Shown: positions 16,470 through 25,481, counted from the first letter of the stretch. The stretch is DNA of 64,000 nt from Oscillospiraceae bacterium (GCA_017427265.1 JAFRTG010000030.1:1-64000), one strand, 5' to 3'. The notes: generated by a model from the sequence alone, not told the origin. Translations and numbers: made by a program.

Positions 16470-18707
16470 TTATGCATCGGCTTCGGCTGCGGAAACTGCG
16501 GCGGCCAGCACGGTCAGATCGTCCCGCGGTTCGCCCTTTGCGCTGCGCTGCGCCTTTGCGCAGACAGCATGTGCCAGCTCCTGCAGATCGCCGCCCTGCT
16601 TCATCTGCTCCCGGACGAACGGAAACAGCGATTCGTCCAGCCCGTCCGAAAGCAGGAACAGCAGGTCGCCGCGGTCGAGCTTCAGCACAGTTGTATAAGG
16701 CTCTGCGTCCGGCAGAATGCCGATCGGGTTGCTCGGTGCCTGAAACAGCATGATCTGACCGCCGTGCCGGATAAACGTCGGACCTGCGCCGTATTTGTAA
16801 AGCGTGACGGCAGCGGTGTCTGTGCAGATTTTTGCGACGTCCAGCGTTGCGAAGCGCTCGTCGCCGGATTTTGTCATCATGATCGCGTTAATCATGCGGG
16901 CGGCTTCGGTGCACTCCATGCCGGACTGCACGAGCTTCCGGAAATCGGACAGCACGATTTTTGCGTCGAGTGCGGCGCGCCGTCCGGAGCCCATGCCGTC
17001 CGAAACGGCGAGATAATATGCACCGTCGCTGTCCGTGAAGGTATCCCAGCAGTCGCCGCAGGGCTCGTCCTCCCGGACGGCACACTGCGCAGCCGCCGCT
17101 GAAACGCAGTATCCGCCCGCGGACTGCAGCAGCAGGCGCTGCGCATCGCCGGCAGATTCCGCGCCGCAGCTGAACAGCGGCTTCTGCAGTGCTTCGGAAA
17201 GACATTCTTCTATGAGCCCGCTGTCCAGCTCCTCGTCTGCCGGGGCATAAAGCTCGATCAGCAGGCGCCGGTTGATTCCGGTCGATACGGCCGCTGCCTG
17301 CACGGGAATCCCGTATTTTGCAAGGACATCAGAGACATAGCGCGTCAGTTCACGCTGATAGGTTTTTTTCGGCAGTGTCCCCGCTCTGCAGAGCAGATCC
17401 TCGGTAATTTTCATCTGCGAAAACAGCAGCGACTGCGATTCCCGCAGCCGCATGATCTGTGTGCGGATGCTGAGCGCCTGCCGCTTCGTCCGTGAGAAGG
17501 CAGCCGTTACCTGATCGGGCTGCAGACAGTGGAACGGCGCGGTCAGCTTGGCTGCGGGTGCTTCGGCCGCGAGCTGATGAAAGCAGAGCCGGGTTTCGTC
17601 ATCGCCGCTTTCCCAGCACAGTGCCCGGCTTTTGCACCGGCTGCATACGGTTTCGCATACCTTGTCCGCGGGGTCGGCATCGCGTCCGGATTTTGCCATC
17701 ATACCGGCAATGCGCTCTGCACCGCCGCGCACACCGGCAATCGAATGCGACAGAAACGCCATGCGGGCACTGTTCAGTGCCGCGAAATCGGCCTCGGAAT
17801 CGCTCCATTGCAGCACGGCATCTGCAAGCGAACCGGCCGGGAGGAACAGAAAGGCCAGTCCGCCGAGCATTCCGCCGACCCATGAGCCGGCAAGCGCCGC
17901 ATTCTGATCGGAGAGAATCAGGCCAAGCGCGCCGAATCCCTGAAAGGCAAGATAGTTCATGCCCGCAGAGCGTCCGGCCAGACAGCCGGCTGCGAATCCT
18001 GCTGCGGGCAGCATCGCGGCATAGCCTGCGGTCTCTGCGTTGGCGAGCACCAGAGCCAGTGCGGAAAGCATTCCGCAGACGGTTCCGCCGCTTGTCCGGT
18101 AGCGCCGGGCTGCTGTCAGCGTGACGAATGCTGCAATCATCTCCCCGAATCCGACGGACATCAGCCGCACGGTGCACAGCGCCGCGATGCCGCAGACATA
18201 GCAGACCGAAAACGAAAGCCTGTCCGCCTCATGCAGCCGGACGGGCAGGCCGCTCCGGAAGCGGTCGGTCAGAGAGCGGACGGAATAAGCCAGCACGCCC
18301 GCGAGGATACTGCCGGAGATCCACGGGATCCACGCGGCTCCGGCAATCAATCCCGCCAGAGAAAAAATCACGGCGGAGAGCAGCGTGCTCCCCGCGGCCA
18401 GCATGGCGACGGTCTGCGGCTTTTCCTGCACGCCGAAGATCCAGCGGAGCACAGCGGTCAGCACGAGCGCGCAGAGCAGCGCAGGCTGTTTGTGCAGCAT
18501 ACCGGTCAGCGCATAGGCAGCAGCACTGCCGATCAGGACGGCAGCACCGCAGGCGGGCGAAAGCGCCGCCGAGAGCGCCGTGTTCATCGGCACGGGCATA
18601 CCGTTCAGTTCAACGGTCGCCAGCAGACAGCCTGCCGCGCCGCAGAGCATCATCTGCGCGGTCTGTTTTACACGCGGATGCGTGCGCAGTTCGTTCCAAT
18701 CCATCAT
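16470..18707 (-). CDS. spoIIE: Stage II sporulation protein E (membrane serine phosphatase)
   Basis: SpoIIE dephosphorylates SpoIIAA to activate sigma-F in the forespore and acts at the polar septum. This 745-residue protein has about ten hydrophobic segments in its first 330 residues. A cysteine cluster (VCSRCKSRALCW) and a coiled-coil-like region follow. The C-terminal PP2C/SpoIIE phosphatase domain has AVSDGMGSGRRAALDAK, ATLDVAKI, and LLFLLSDGLDESLFP with metal-binding aspartates. The start at 18707 (MMDWNELRTHP) is set by family length and an AGGA upstream. A Spo0A-like box lies in its promoter. Its presence implies endospore formation. Confidence 0.93.
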   Translation of the reverse strand: MMDWNELRTHPRVKQTAQMMLCGAAGCLLATVELNGMPVPMNTALSAALSPACGAAVLIGSAAAYALTGMLHKQPALLCALVLTAVLRWIFGVQEKPQTVAMLAAGSTLLSAVIFSLAGLIAGAAWIPWISGSILAGVLAYSVRSLTDRFRSGLPVRLHEADRLSFSVCYVCGIAALCTVRLMSVGFGEMIAAFVTLTAARRYRTSGGTVCGMLSALALVLANAETAGYAAMLPAAGFAAGCLAGRSAGMNYLAFQGFGALGLILSDQNAALAGSWVGGMLGGLAFLFLPAGSLADAVLQWSDSEADFAALNSARMAFLSHSIAGVRGGAERIAGMMAKSGRDADPADKVCETVCSRCKSRALCWESGDDETRLCFHQLAAEAPAAKLTAPFHCLQPDQVTAAFSRTKRQALSIRTQIMRLRESQSLLFSQMKITEDLLCRAGTLPKKTYQRELTRYVSDVLAKYGIPVQAAAVSTGINRRLLIELYAPADEELDSGLIEECLSEALQKPLFSCGAESAGDAQRLLLQSAGGYCVSAAAAQCAVREDEPCGDCWDTFTDSDGAYYLAVSDGMGSGRRAALDAKIVLSDFRKLVQSGMECTEAARMINAIMMTKSGDERFATLDVAKICTDTAAVTLYKYGAGPTFIRHGGQIMLFQAPSNPIGILPDAEPYTTVLKLDRGDLLFLLSDGLDESLFPFVREQMKQGGDLQELAHAVCAKAQRSAKGEPRDDLTVLAAAVSAAEADA

Positions 18708-18788
18708 GGGATCACCGTTCCTCTCTTTTGCGGGATTTCTCTTTCCGGATACATGTCTTTTCTCAGAGAAAGGCATTTTGCACCCCTT

Positions 18789-18823
18789 ATTATACCGCAG
18801 ACACTGTGCGGAGTTTGTCGAAA
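18789..18823 (-). promoter_or_regulatory. spoIIE promoter with a Spo0A box
   Basis: On the minus strand a TATAAT (18789-18794) is preceded, 21 bases upstream, by TTCGACA. Read on the plus strand this is TGTCGAA at 18816-18822, inside TTTGTCGAAA. TGTCGAA is the core of the Spo0A box, and a box about 21 bases above the -10 is the arrangement known for Bacillus subtilis spoIIE and spoIIG. There is no good sigma-A -35 at 17 bases, which fits an activated promoter. Confidence 0.65.
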
Positions 18824-18938
18824 GGCATATCGGAACGGAAGAAACGGCTGCTGATGCGGCTCTGACAAATGCTGTGAAAATCTTTCTTTCAGGATTATGA
18901 AAAAACCATGAAGAACGCATCAAAGATGCCGTCTCCGC

Positions 18939-18967
18939 TTGACTTTCCGGTGATTACATGGTATAAT
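18939..18967 (+). promoter_or_regulatory. SigA-type promoter for the DJ-1 gene cluster
   Basis: TTGACT, a 17-base spacer and TATAAT lie about 60 bases upstream of the start at 19027. Confidence 0.85.
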
Positions 18968-19026
18968 AACTTGATATATTATGCATATCTGCTGACAAGC
19001 AGCCGGGATGAAGGAGGCAGAATACA

Positions 19027-19572
19027 ATGATTTATGTATTTCTTGCAGATGGATTTGAGGAAGTTGAGGCTCTGACCCCTGTGGATTGTCTGCGCAGAGC
19101 CGGCAAAACCGTGCAGACGGTCGGTGTCGGCGGGACTGTGATCAGGGGCTCGCACGGCATTCCTGTCACGGCAGATCTTGCCGCGGAGGACATGAAGCTG
19201 GATGACGATCTGGAAATGATCGTGCTGCCCGGCGGAATGCCCGGCACGCTGCACCTCGGAGAGAGCGCAGCCGTGCAGGAGGCCATCACCTACTGCGATG
19301 CGCAGGAGCGGCTGATTGCGGCGATCTGTGCAGCGCCTTCGGTGCTCGGTGCACGCGGCCTGCTCAGCGGCAGGACTGCAACATGCTATCCGGGCTTTGA
19401 AGAAAAGCTGACCGGCTGCAATGCGGTTGCAGTGCCGGTTTGTCAGGACGGCCGGATTATTACCGGCAGAGGCCCCGGTGCCGCTATGGACTTCTCCCTG
19501 AAGCTGGTCGCAGTGCTCTGCGGTCAGGAGACGGCGGACCGTCTTGCGGAAGGTATGGTATATACAAAATGA
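19027..19572 (+). CDS. DJ-1/PfpI family protein (YajL-like)
   Basis: This 181-residue protein has the DJ-1 fold. Visible marks are a FLADGFEEVEALTPVD start with the conserved glutamate near residue 10, the VLPGGMPG turn, and the nucleophile elbow IAAICAAPSVLG with the reactive cysteine near residue 100. Family members act in protection from glyoxal or oxidative damage, or as chaperones. The exact role is not decidable here. AAGGAGG precedes the start. Its stop overlaps the next start by four bases (ATGA), so the two are translationally coupled. Confidence 0.9.
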   Translation: MIYVFLADGFEEVEALTPVDCLRRAGKTVQTVGVGGTVIRGSHGIPVTADLAAEDMKLDDDLEMIVLPGGMPGTLHLGESAAVQEAITYCDAQERLIAAICAAPSVLGARGLLSGRTATCYPGFEEKLTGCNAVAVPVCQDGRIITGRGPGAAMDFSLKLVAVLCGQETADRLAEGMVYTK

Positions 19573-20162
19573 TTCAGACTGCAACTGAGATTCCGGTAGG
19601 AAAGAAGGAGCTGCGTGCAGCGATGATGAAAAAGCGCCGCGCGATGTCCGTTTCCGCCCGTGCAGCAGCCGACCGCGCCATTGCGGAGGCGGTGCTGCAG
19701 CATCCGGCCTATCAGGCAGCGAAGCAGGTGTTTGCCTATGTTTCGATGCCGCATGAAGTCGGAACAGGCCGGATTCTGGAGGCGGTGCTTGCTGACGGCA
19801 AGCTGCTCGGACTGCCGGTCTGTGAGCCGGACTGCTGCGGGATGCGGTTTTACCGGCTGCGTGCGCTCTCAGAGCTGAAGGCAGGCGCCTACCGGATTCC
19901 GGCTCCGCCGGTTTCGGATGACCGGCTGCTGGTGCCGGATGAAAATACCCTTGTGATCGTCCCGATGCTCGCGTATGATGCGGAAGGCTATCGGCTCGGC
20001 GCGGGCGGCGGCTACTATGACCGCTTCCTCGCGGCGAATCCGGTGCAGACGCTCGGGATTTGTTATGCGGATTGCAGATTGGCGCAGCTTCCGCATGATG
20101 ACTATGATATAAAACTCTCATGCTGCGTCACGGAACAAAAAACGGAGGATTTTTATGGCTGA
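19569..20162 (+). CDS. 5-formyltetrahydrofolate cyclo-ligase
   Basis: This 197-residue enzyme converts 5-formyl-THF to 5,10-methenyl-THF using ATP. Marks are an N-terminal basic helix (KKELRAAMMKKRRAM), VIVPMLAYDAEGYRLGAGGGYYDRFL, the family signature, near residue 140, and a short C-terminal strand. The ATG at 19569 is chosen because it overlaps the upstream TGA. An upstream in-frame extension would lie inside the DJ-1 gene. It overlaps the mltG start by eight bases. Confidence 0.93.
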   Translation: MIQTATEIPVGKKELRAAMMKKRRAMSVSARAAADRAIAEAVLQHPAYQAAKQVFAYVSMPHEVGTGRILEAVLADGKLLGLPVCEPDCCGMRFYRLRALSELKAGAYRIPAPPVSDDRLLVPDENTLVIVPMLAYDAEGYRLGAGGGYYDRFLAANPVQTLGICYADCRLAQLPHDDYDIKLSCCVTEQKTEDFYG

Positions 20163-21708
20163 TGAGAAGACACCTCTGCAGGAGGACGAAACCGGAATCC
20201 CTGCGGAGGCCTCACAGGAAGCTGCAGCAGATGCAGAACAGAATACACAGCAGGAGACTGCCGCGCCGGCAGAGCAGCCTGCTCAGGATCCTGCAGATGC
20301 AGGGGCCGGCAGCGATGCGGTGAAGAATGCCGCTGACGAGCTTGACGCTGTGCTGAACAGTCTCGACACGGTGCCGGGCGATGAGCCGGAAAAGGCCGCA
20401 GAGACCGCAGAAACCGCAGAAACCGCAAAGCCGGCAGAAGCTGCCGCAAAACCGGAAAAGAAGCCTGCGCCGAAGAAAAAGAAGAAGCGAAAACCCAGAG
20501 CGCGCACCATCGAGGAGGAGCTTGCCGATCTTGCAGAGGAAGAGGCACAGTTCGATGAGTGGGGCCGCCCGATCAAAAAGAAGCGCAAGCGCAGAAAACG
20601 CAAAAAGGGCCGCGGCCTTTCCTGTACGTTCGTGCTGCTGGCAGCGATTCTTGCACTGTCCTCTGTGCTTTCCATGCTGATCCTGACGGTCGCAAAGGAA
20701 ATCTACGGCATCGGCAAGAGAGAAGAAAAGATCATTGTCAATATTGAGGCGGGCGCCAGCACGCAGGCCATTGCCCAGCAGCTGGTCGAAGAGCATATCA
20801 TCACGCTGCCGCAGGCGTTCCGGCTGGTCTCCCGTATGAACGGCAAGGACGGCGCCTATATCGCGGGTGAGCATGTCATCATGCCTTCCATGTCCTATGA
20901 AACGATGATCGAAGAGCTCTGCAAGAATTATAAGGAGGAAGGCCGCGAATCCGTTCGTGTGACGATTCAGGAGGGCTGGACGCTTCTGCGTGCTGCACAG
21001 GAGCTGGCAGATAATCAGGTCTGCAATGCGGATAAGTTTATCTTCTTCTTCAACAGCGGCGGCTATCACTTCAAATTCGAGGACTATCTGCCTGAGAGAA
21101 ATCCGCTGAAATGGCAGCAGATGGAAGGCTATTGCTTCCCGGATACCTATGAGTTCTATGTCGATGAGGATCCGAGCGTCGTGGCACAGAAGATCTATTC
21201 CAACTTTGATTCCAAGCTGACGGACGGCGACTATGCCAAGATGGAAGAGCTCGGCATGGATCTGGACAAGCTGATTACGCTTGCATCCATGGTGCAGGGC
21301 GAGGCCAGCAAGAAGGAATATATGAGAAAGGTCTCTGCGGTCTTCCAGAACCGTCTGCGTGAGAACGCGATCTTCCCGAAGCTGCAGTCTGACCCGACCA
21401 GAAAATATGCAGACGATGTCATCGCGGCAAATCTTGACATCAACAACGAGACAATGATTACCGCGTACAATACCTATAAAGGCAACGGTCTGCCGCCCGG
21501 CGCGATCAATAACCCCGGAAAGGATGCGATCGAAGCCGTGCTTTATCCGGATCCGGATACGACAATCTTCTACTTCAACTCGAATATCAACACCGGCGAA
21601 ACCTATTTTGCGCATACGCTGGATGAGCATAACAGCAACCTTGCACTGGTCAATGCGCAGTATGCAGCTGCGGAAGCCGCTGCAAACGGTGAGAATGTCA
21701 ACGGTTAA
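20155..21708 (+). CDS. mltG: Endolytic transglycosylase MltG with a long cytosolic N terminus
   Basis: MltG cleaves nascent peptidoglycan strands at the membrane and limits glycan length. Residues 1-160 are cytosolic and low-complexity, first Ala/Glu/Pro-rich and then Lys/Arg-rich. One membrane segment follows (about 162-182, CTFVLLAAILALSSVLSMLI), then a LysM-like part (about 193-245) and the YceG catalytic domain. The catalytic glutamate aligns with LASMVQGEA near residue 383, and FPKLQSDPT and GLPPGAINNPG are also present. At 517 residues it is longer than Gram-negative MltG because of the N terminus. GGAGG lies before the ATG. Confidence 0.93.
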   Translation: MADEKTPLQEDETGIPAEASQEAAADAEQNTQQETAAPAEQPAQDPADAGAGSDAVKNAADELDAVLNSLDTVPGDEPEKAAETAETAETAKPAEAAAKPEKKPAPKKKKKRKPRARTIEEELADLAEEEAQFDEWGRPIKKKRKRRKRKKGRGLSCTFVLLAAILALSSVLSMLILTVAKEIYGIGKREEKIIVNIEAGASTQAIAQQLVEEHIITLPQAFRLVSRMNGKDGAYIAGEHVIMPSMSYETMIEELCKNYKEEGRESVRVTIQEGWTLLRAAQELADNQVCNADKFIFFFNSGGYHFKFEDYLPERNPLKWQQMEGYCFPDTYEFYVDEDPSVVAQKIYSNFDSKLTDGDYAKMEELGMDLDKLITLASMVQGEASKKEYMRKVSAVFQNRLRENAIFPKLQSDPTRKYADDVIAANLDINNETMITAYNTYKGNGLPPGAINNPGKDAIEAVLYPDPDTTIFYFNSNINTGETYFAHTLDEHNSNLALVNAQYAAAEAAANGENVNG

Positions 21709-22918
21709 GCCGGAGCTGCTTGCGCCCGCGGGCGATGCGGAATGCTTCGCCGCGGCGCTGCAGTTCGGTGCAGATGCCGTTTATATCGGCGCGAAGGAAT
21801 ACGGTATGCGCGCCGCTGCAAAGAACTTTGATTTTGACGACCTGCGCGCAGCTGTTCAGAAGGCACACGCGCAGGGCGTCAAAGTGTATCTGACCGCGAA
21901 TGTCCTGCCGCGCAATGCGGAAATGGATGCGTTTCCGGCATTTCTGGAGCAGGTGCAGGCCTGCGGGATTGATGCGGTCATTGCGGCCGATCTCGGTCTC
22001 ATCACGCAGATCCGGAAGCTGGCGCCCGCACTGCCGGTTCATGCCTCTACGCAGACCGGCGTGGTCAATTATCAGACGGCCAATGCGCTGTGGGATCTCG
22101 GTGTGCAGCGTGTTGTGCTGGCACGGGAGCTTTCCATTGAGGAGATTGCCGGAATCCGTGCGAAAACACCGAAAGAGCTTGAAATTGAGGTATTCGTGCA
22201 CGGCGCGATGTGCATGAGCGTCTCCGGACGATGTCTGCTCTCGGAATATCTGACGGGCAGAGATGCGAACCGCGGCGCCTGTGCGCAGTCCTGCCGCTGG
22301 AAATATGCGCTGATGGAAGAAAAACGTCCGGGGCAGTATTTCCCCGTGGATGAGGACAGCGACGGCAGCTATATCCTCAATGCAAAGGATCTCTGCCTGC
22401 TCCCCTATCTGAAGGAGCTTGCGGCGGCCGGCGTGGATTCCGTCAAGATTGAGGGCAGAGCAAAGGCTGCATATTACGTGGCGGGTGTGACGAATGCCTA
22501 CCGCATGGCGCTGGATGCGCTGTTTGATACGCCGCCGCGTGAAGTGCCGGACTGGGTCATGCAGGAGCTGAACAATGTCAGCCACCGGCCGTATACGGTC
22601 GGGTTTGCATTCGGACAGCGCAAGGACCTCATCTGGCAGGAGGAAAACGGCTATATCCGCGATTATGAGGTCGTCGGCATTGTGCAGAAGCAGGAAAACG
22701 GCAGGCTGTATGTCAGCCAGCGCAACCGCTTCTTTGCAGGTGATACCGTTGAAATTCTGATGCCGCAGACCGAACCGCTGGTTCTGAAGGTTGCGGATCT
22801 GCGAAACGGCGAGGACGAGCCGATCGAAGCCGCGAACCATGCGGTCATGGACTGCTCATTCCTGTGCGATGCAGAGGTACCCGCGGGTGCGTTTGTGAGA
22901 AAACAGACCGTTGAATAA
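21695..22918 (+). CDS. U32 family peptidase (tRNA hydroxylation TrhP-like)
   Basis: This 407-residue protein has PELLAPAGDAECFAAAL at the start and the U32 signature EVFVHGAMCMSVSGRC near residue 170, followed by two more cysteines (GACAQSC) of the probable iron-sulfur site. A C-terminal beta-barrel region follows. Members of this U32 branch (TrhP/YegQ, YrrO) are known to take part in prephenate-dependent 5-hydroxyuridine formation at tRNA position 34. Peptidase activity is also reported for collagenase-like members. The start at 21695 overlaps the mltG end by 14 bases, so it belongs to the same operon. Confidence 0.88.
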   Translation: MSTVKPELLAPAGDAECFAAALQFGADAVYIGAKEYGMRAAAKNFDFDDLRAAVQKAHAQGVKVYLTANVLPRNAEMDAFPAFLEQVQACGIDAVIAADLGLITQIRKLAPALPVHASTQTGVVNYQTANALWDLGVQRVVLARELSIEEIAGIRAKTPKELEIEVFVHGAMCMSVSGRCLLSEYLTGRDANRGACAQSCRWKYALMEEKRPGQYFPVDEDSDGSYILNAKDLCLLPYLKELAAAGVDSVKIEGRAKAAYYVAGVTNAYRMALDALFDTPPREVPDWVMQELNNVSHRPYTVGFAFGQRKDLIWQEENGYIRDYEVVGIVQKQENGRLYVSQRNRFFAGDTVEILMPQTEPLVLKVADLRNGEDEPIEAANHAVMDCSFLCDAEVPAGAFVRKQTVE

Positions 22919-22931
22919 GGAGCCGCAGCAA

Positions 22932-23162
22932 ATGCTCGGAAAAGACGGCATAACGTACAAAACTGAGCAGGAATATCCGTTTGCGGAGCAGAATAACGGG
23001 CATGAACCGAAAAAGCATACAGCGGCCGCATCCGTTTTCAAAGCATCCGGCAGTGTCCGGAAACAAGCATTTCCCGAAACGGGATTCCAAAGGGATGAGA
23101 TCCCTTTGGCAAGGTTTGGAGCAGCGCTCCATGATCAATCCGCCGGAGGCACATCTGAATGA
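22932..23162 (+). CDS. Possible small ORF reading through a repeat copy
   Basis: A 76-residue frame begins at an ATG with AAGGAG nine bases upstream, and its TGA overlaps the next gene's ATG (ATGA). Both features favour translation. The second half (from about residue 50) is encoded by dispersed repeat copy 2, and the amino-acid sequence matches nothing I recognise. It may be a truncated gene or a chance frame. Confidence 0.25.
   Translation: MLGKDGITYKTEQEYPFAEQNNGHEPKKHTAAASVFKASGSVRKQAFPETGFQRDEIPLARFGAALHDQSAGGTSE
23080..23152 (+). repeat. Dispersed intergenic repeat, copy 2 (right module)
   Basis: It begins CGGGATTCCAAAGGG and has a perfect hairpin CCAAAGGG/CCCTTTGG (23087-23109). It continues GGAGCAGCGCTCCATGATCA and ends CCGCCGGAGGCACATC, a diverged form of the CGGAGATACC end. 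The diverged end supplies the GGAGG ahead of the radical SAM gene at 23159. Confidence 0.75.
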
Positions 23163-25027
23163 ACCTCTTTGAGAAAATTGAACCGCTGCTGCTGCGGGTA
23201 CAGAAGCCCGCGCGGTATATCGGCGGTGAGCCGGGCAGCATTATGAAGGACAAATCGCAGATCAAGGCGCGCTTTGCCTTTTGCTTCCCTGACCGTTACG
23301 ATGTCGGCATGAGCCATCTCGGCATGAAGGTGCTCTATGCGGTCATCAACAAGCGCCCGGAATACTGGTGCGAGCGTGTGTTTGCGCCGGATACCGATTT
23401 TGAGGCGCTGATGCGGGAACAGAAGCTGCCGCTCTATGCGCTGGAAAGTCTGGAGCCGGTCAGGGATTTTGATTTCATCGGCTTCACGCTGCAATATGAG
23501 CTTTGCTATACAAACATCCTGAATATGCTGGATCTTGCCGGGGTGCCGGTCATGCAGCGGGACCGCGGCGAAAGCATCGCACCGATCGTCTGTGCGGGCG
23601 GCTCCTGCGCGTGCAATCCGGAGCCGCTGGCAGATTTCATCGACATGTTCTTCATCGGTGAGGGCGAGGAGCTCGATCTTGAGGTCATGGATCTCTATGT
23701 GAAGATGCGGGACGCGGGTGCGACGCGCTCGGAGTTCCTGAAGGCCGCTGCGCAGATTCAGGGCGTCTATGTGCCGTCGCTTTACGATGTCAGCTACAAC
23801 GAGGACGGCACCGTGAAGGCGGTCACGCCGCGGGACGGTGCGCCGGCTGTCGTGAAAAAACGCATCATCGAGAATTTTGATGCATGTCCCGCGCCGGATT
23901 CTTTTGTCGTGCCGTTCTCGGAGATTGTGCATGACCGTGCCGTGACCGAAGTGCTGCGCGGCTGTCTCCGCGGCTGCCGCTTCTGTCAGGCGGGATTTTT
24001 ATACCGGCCGTTCCGGGAGAAAACGCCGGAAACCATCTGCGAACATTCCAAAAAGCTGATCGACAACACCGGCTATGAGGAGCTTTCACTCTGTTCGCTT
24101 TCGACATCCGATCACTCGCGGATCGAGGAGATGATGGACGGTCTGCTGACCTTTACCGAGAACGAGCATATCAACCTGAGCCTGCCCTCGCTGCGTGTGG
24201 ATAACTTCAGCACAGGTCTGATGAACCGGCTGCGGCGCGTCCGTAGCAGCGGTCTGACCTTTGCGCCGGAGGCGGGTACACAGCGAATGCGCGACGTCAT
24301 CAACAAGAATGTCACCGAAGAAGAGCTCATGCGCACCTGCCGGATCGCGTTCAACGCGGGGCAGACCTCGGTCAAGCTCTACTTCATGATGGGACTGCCG
24401 ACGGAAACCGACGAGGATATCCGCGGCATCATCGAGCTTGCACAGCGCGTCGTGGATATGTATTACGAGATGAACCAGCGGCCGAAGGGCAAGCCCGTGC
24501 AGATTTCCTGTTCGATTGCGACATTCGTTCCGAAGCCCTTTACGCCGTTCGAGTTTCATCCGCAGGATACCCGCGAGATGATCGCGCACAAGCAGAAGGT
24601 GCTGGAGGAAGCCGTGGCCGGACATAAGCGGATCCGCGCCAGCTGGCACTTCCCGGATACCAGTATCCTCGAAGCGGTACTGGCCAAGGGCGACCGCAGA
24701 CTCTGTGCGGTGATCTACAGCGCATGGAAGCGCGGATGCATCTTTGATGCGTGGTCGGAGCATTTCCGCTATGATCTGTGGCTGGAAGCCTTTGCGGAGG
24801 CCGGCCTGAACGTCGAATTCTACGCGAACCGGCCGCGCTCCTATGACGAGGTGTTCCCGTGGGATCACATTGATTACTACGTGGACAAGGCATTCCTGAT
24901 CCGTGAAAACGAAAAGGCCAAGCAGGCCCAAACCACAAAGCACTGCCGTCTGAGCTGCGCCGGATGCGGCGTCACAAAGGTGACGGGGCATCCGTGCTTT
25001 GACTATACACAAACATCCGAATCGTGA
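23159..25027 (+). CDS. B12-binding-type radical SAM protein (TIGR03960-like)
   Basis: This 622-residue protein has an N-terminal B12-binding-like region (about 30-220, with DVGMSHLGMKVLY), then a radical SAM barrel with the CxxxCxxC cluster in RGCLRGCRFCQAG near residue 265 and the EAGTQRMRDVINKN segment. The C-terminal region is typical of the TIGR03960 family. The reaction is not established. The family almost always sits with a DUF2344 partner, found here at 25615. The start codon's GGAGG (23145-23149) comes from the preceding repeat copy. Confidence 0.88.
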   Translation: MNLFEKIEPLLLRVQKPARYIGGEPGSIMKDKSQIKARFAFCFPDRYDVGMSHLGMKVLYAVINKRPEYWCERVFAPDTDFEALMREQKLPLYALESLEPVRDFDFIGFTLQYELCYTNILNMLDLAGVPVMQRDRGESIAPIVCAGGSCACNPEPLADFIDMFFIGEGEELDLEVMDLYVKMRDAGATRSEFLKAAAQIQGVYVPSLYDVSYNEDGTVKAVTPRDGAPAVVKKRIIENFDACPAPDSFVVPFSEIVHDRAVTEVLRGCLRGCRFCQAGFLYRPFREKTPETICEHSKKLIDNTGYEELSLCSLSTSDHSRIEEMMDGLLTFTENEHINLSLPSLRVDNFSTGLMNRLRRVRSSGLTFAPEAGTQRMRDVINKNVTEEELMRTCRIAFNAGQTSVKLYFMMGLPTETDEDIRGIIELAQRVVDMYYEMNQRPKGKPVQISCSIATFVPKPFTPFEFHPQDTREMIAHKQKVLEEAVAGHKRIRASWHFPDTSILEAVLAKGDRRLCAVIYSAWKRGCIFDAWSEHFRYDLWLEAFAEAGLNVEFYANRPRSYDEVFPWDHIDYYVDKAFLIRENEKAKQAQTTKHCRLSCAGCGVTKVTGHPCFDYTQTSES

Positions 25028-25070
25028 TACGAATTATTCCGGCACACTACAGCAATCGGAGGTAGATGAA

Positions 25071-25481
25071 ATGGAAATGAATAATCTGAATTTTGCGTTT
25101 TCTTTTTTACGCTTGGGCAGAATAGCGGTTCTGGCAGCGGTGGCCGCGATCGTCCTGATCGTTGTGCTTCGCCGGAAAAAGGAGGATGCAGCCAATAACG
25201 CTGCACCTGTTCAGAATGTACAGACGCGGATCATCAGCAAACGGACAGAAACCGAAGGCATGGCCGGTATGGAATACGGCGGAATGCTGACGACAAAGCA
25301 TTATGTGACCTTTGAAGCGCCGGACGGCTCCCGGCTGGAGCTGCCGGTTCAGGGCGACCAGTTCGGAATACTCGCGGAGGGCGATACCGGTGTGCTGGCC
25401 TTTCAGGGCTCCCGTTTTCTGAATTTCGAGCGGCGTCTTGAAATTCCGGAGCAGACAGAGAAAAATTTCATTGATCTCTGA
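25071..25481 (+). CDS. DUF2500-like single-pass membrane protein
   Basis: This 136-residue protein has one N-terminal membrane segment (about residues 14-32, RIAVLAAVAAIVLIVVL). A short Asn/Ala linker and a beta-rich domain with TKHYVTFEAPDGSRLELPV and a GDTGVLAFQGSRFLNFER end follow, the DUF2500 pattern. Its function is unknown. The ATG at 25071 has GGAGG eight bases upstream. It stands between the two genes of the radical SAM pair, all in one direction. Confidence 0.75.
   Translation: MEMNNLNFAFSFLRLGRIAVLAAVAAIVLIVVLRRKKEDAANNAAPVQNVQTRIISKRTETEGMAGMEYGGMLTTKHYVTFEAPDGSRLELPVQGDQFGILAEGDTGVLAFQGSRFLNFERRLEIPEQTEKNFIDL

Noticed and set aside
20386-20460. Short GCAGAAACCGCA-type repeats as a possible CRISPR or minisatellite
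   Set aside because: They are in-frame Ala/Glu/Thr/Pro codon repeats of the MltG arm, with no spacer structure.
20212-21630. Long minus-strand open frame opposite mltG
   Set aside because: It mirrors the MltG reading frame, has no domain pattern and lacks a start signal.
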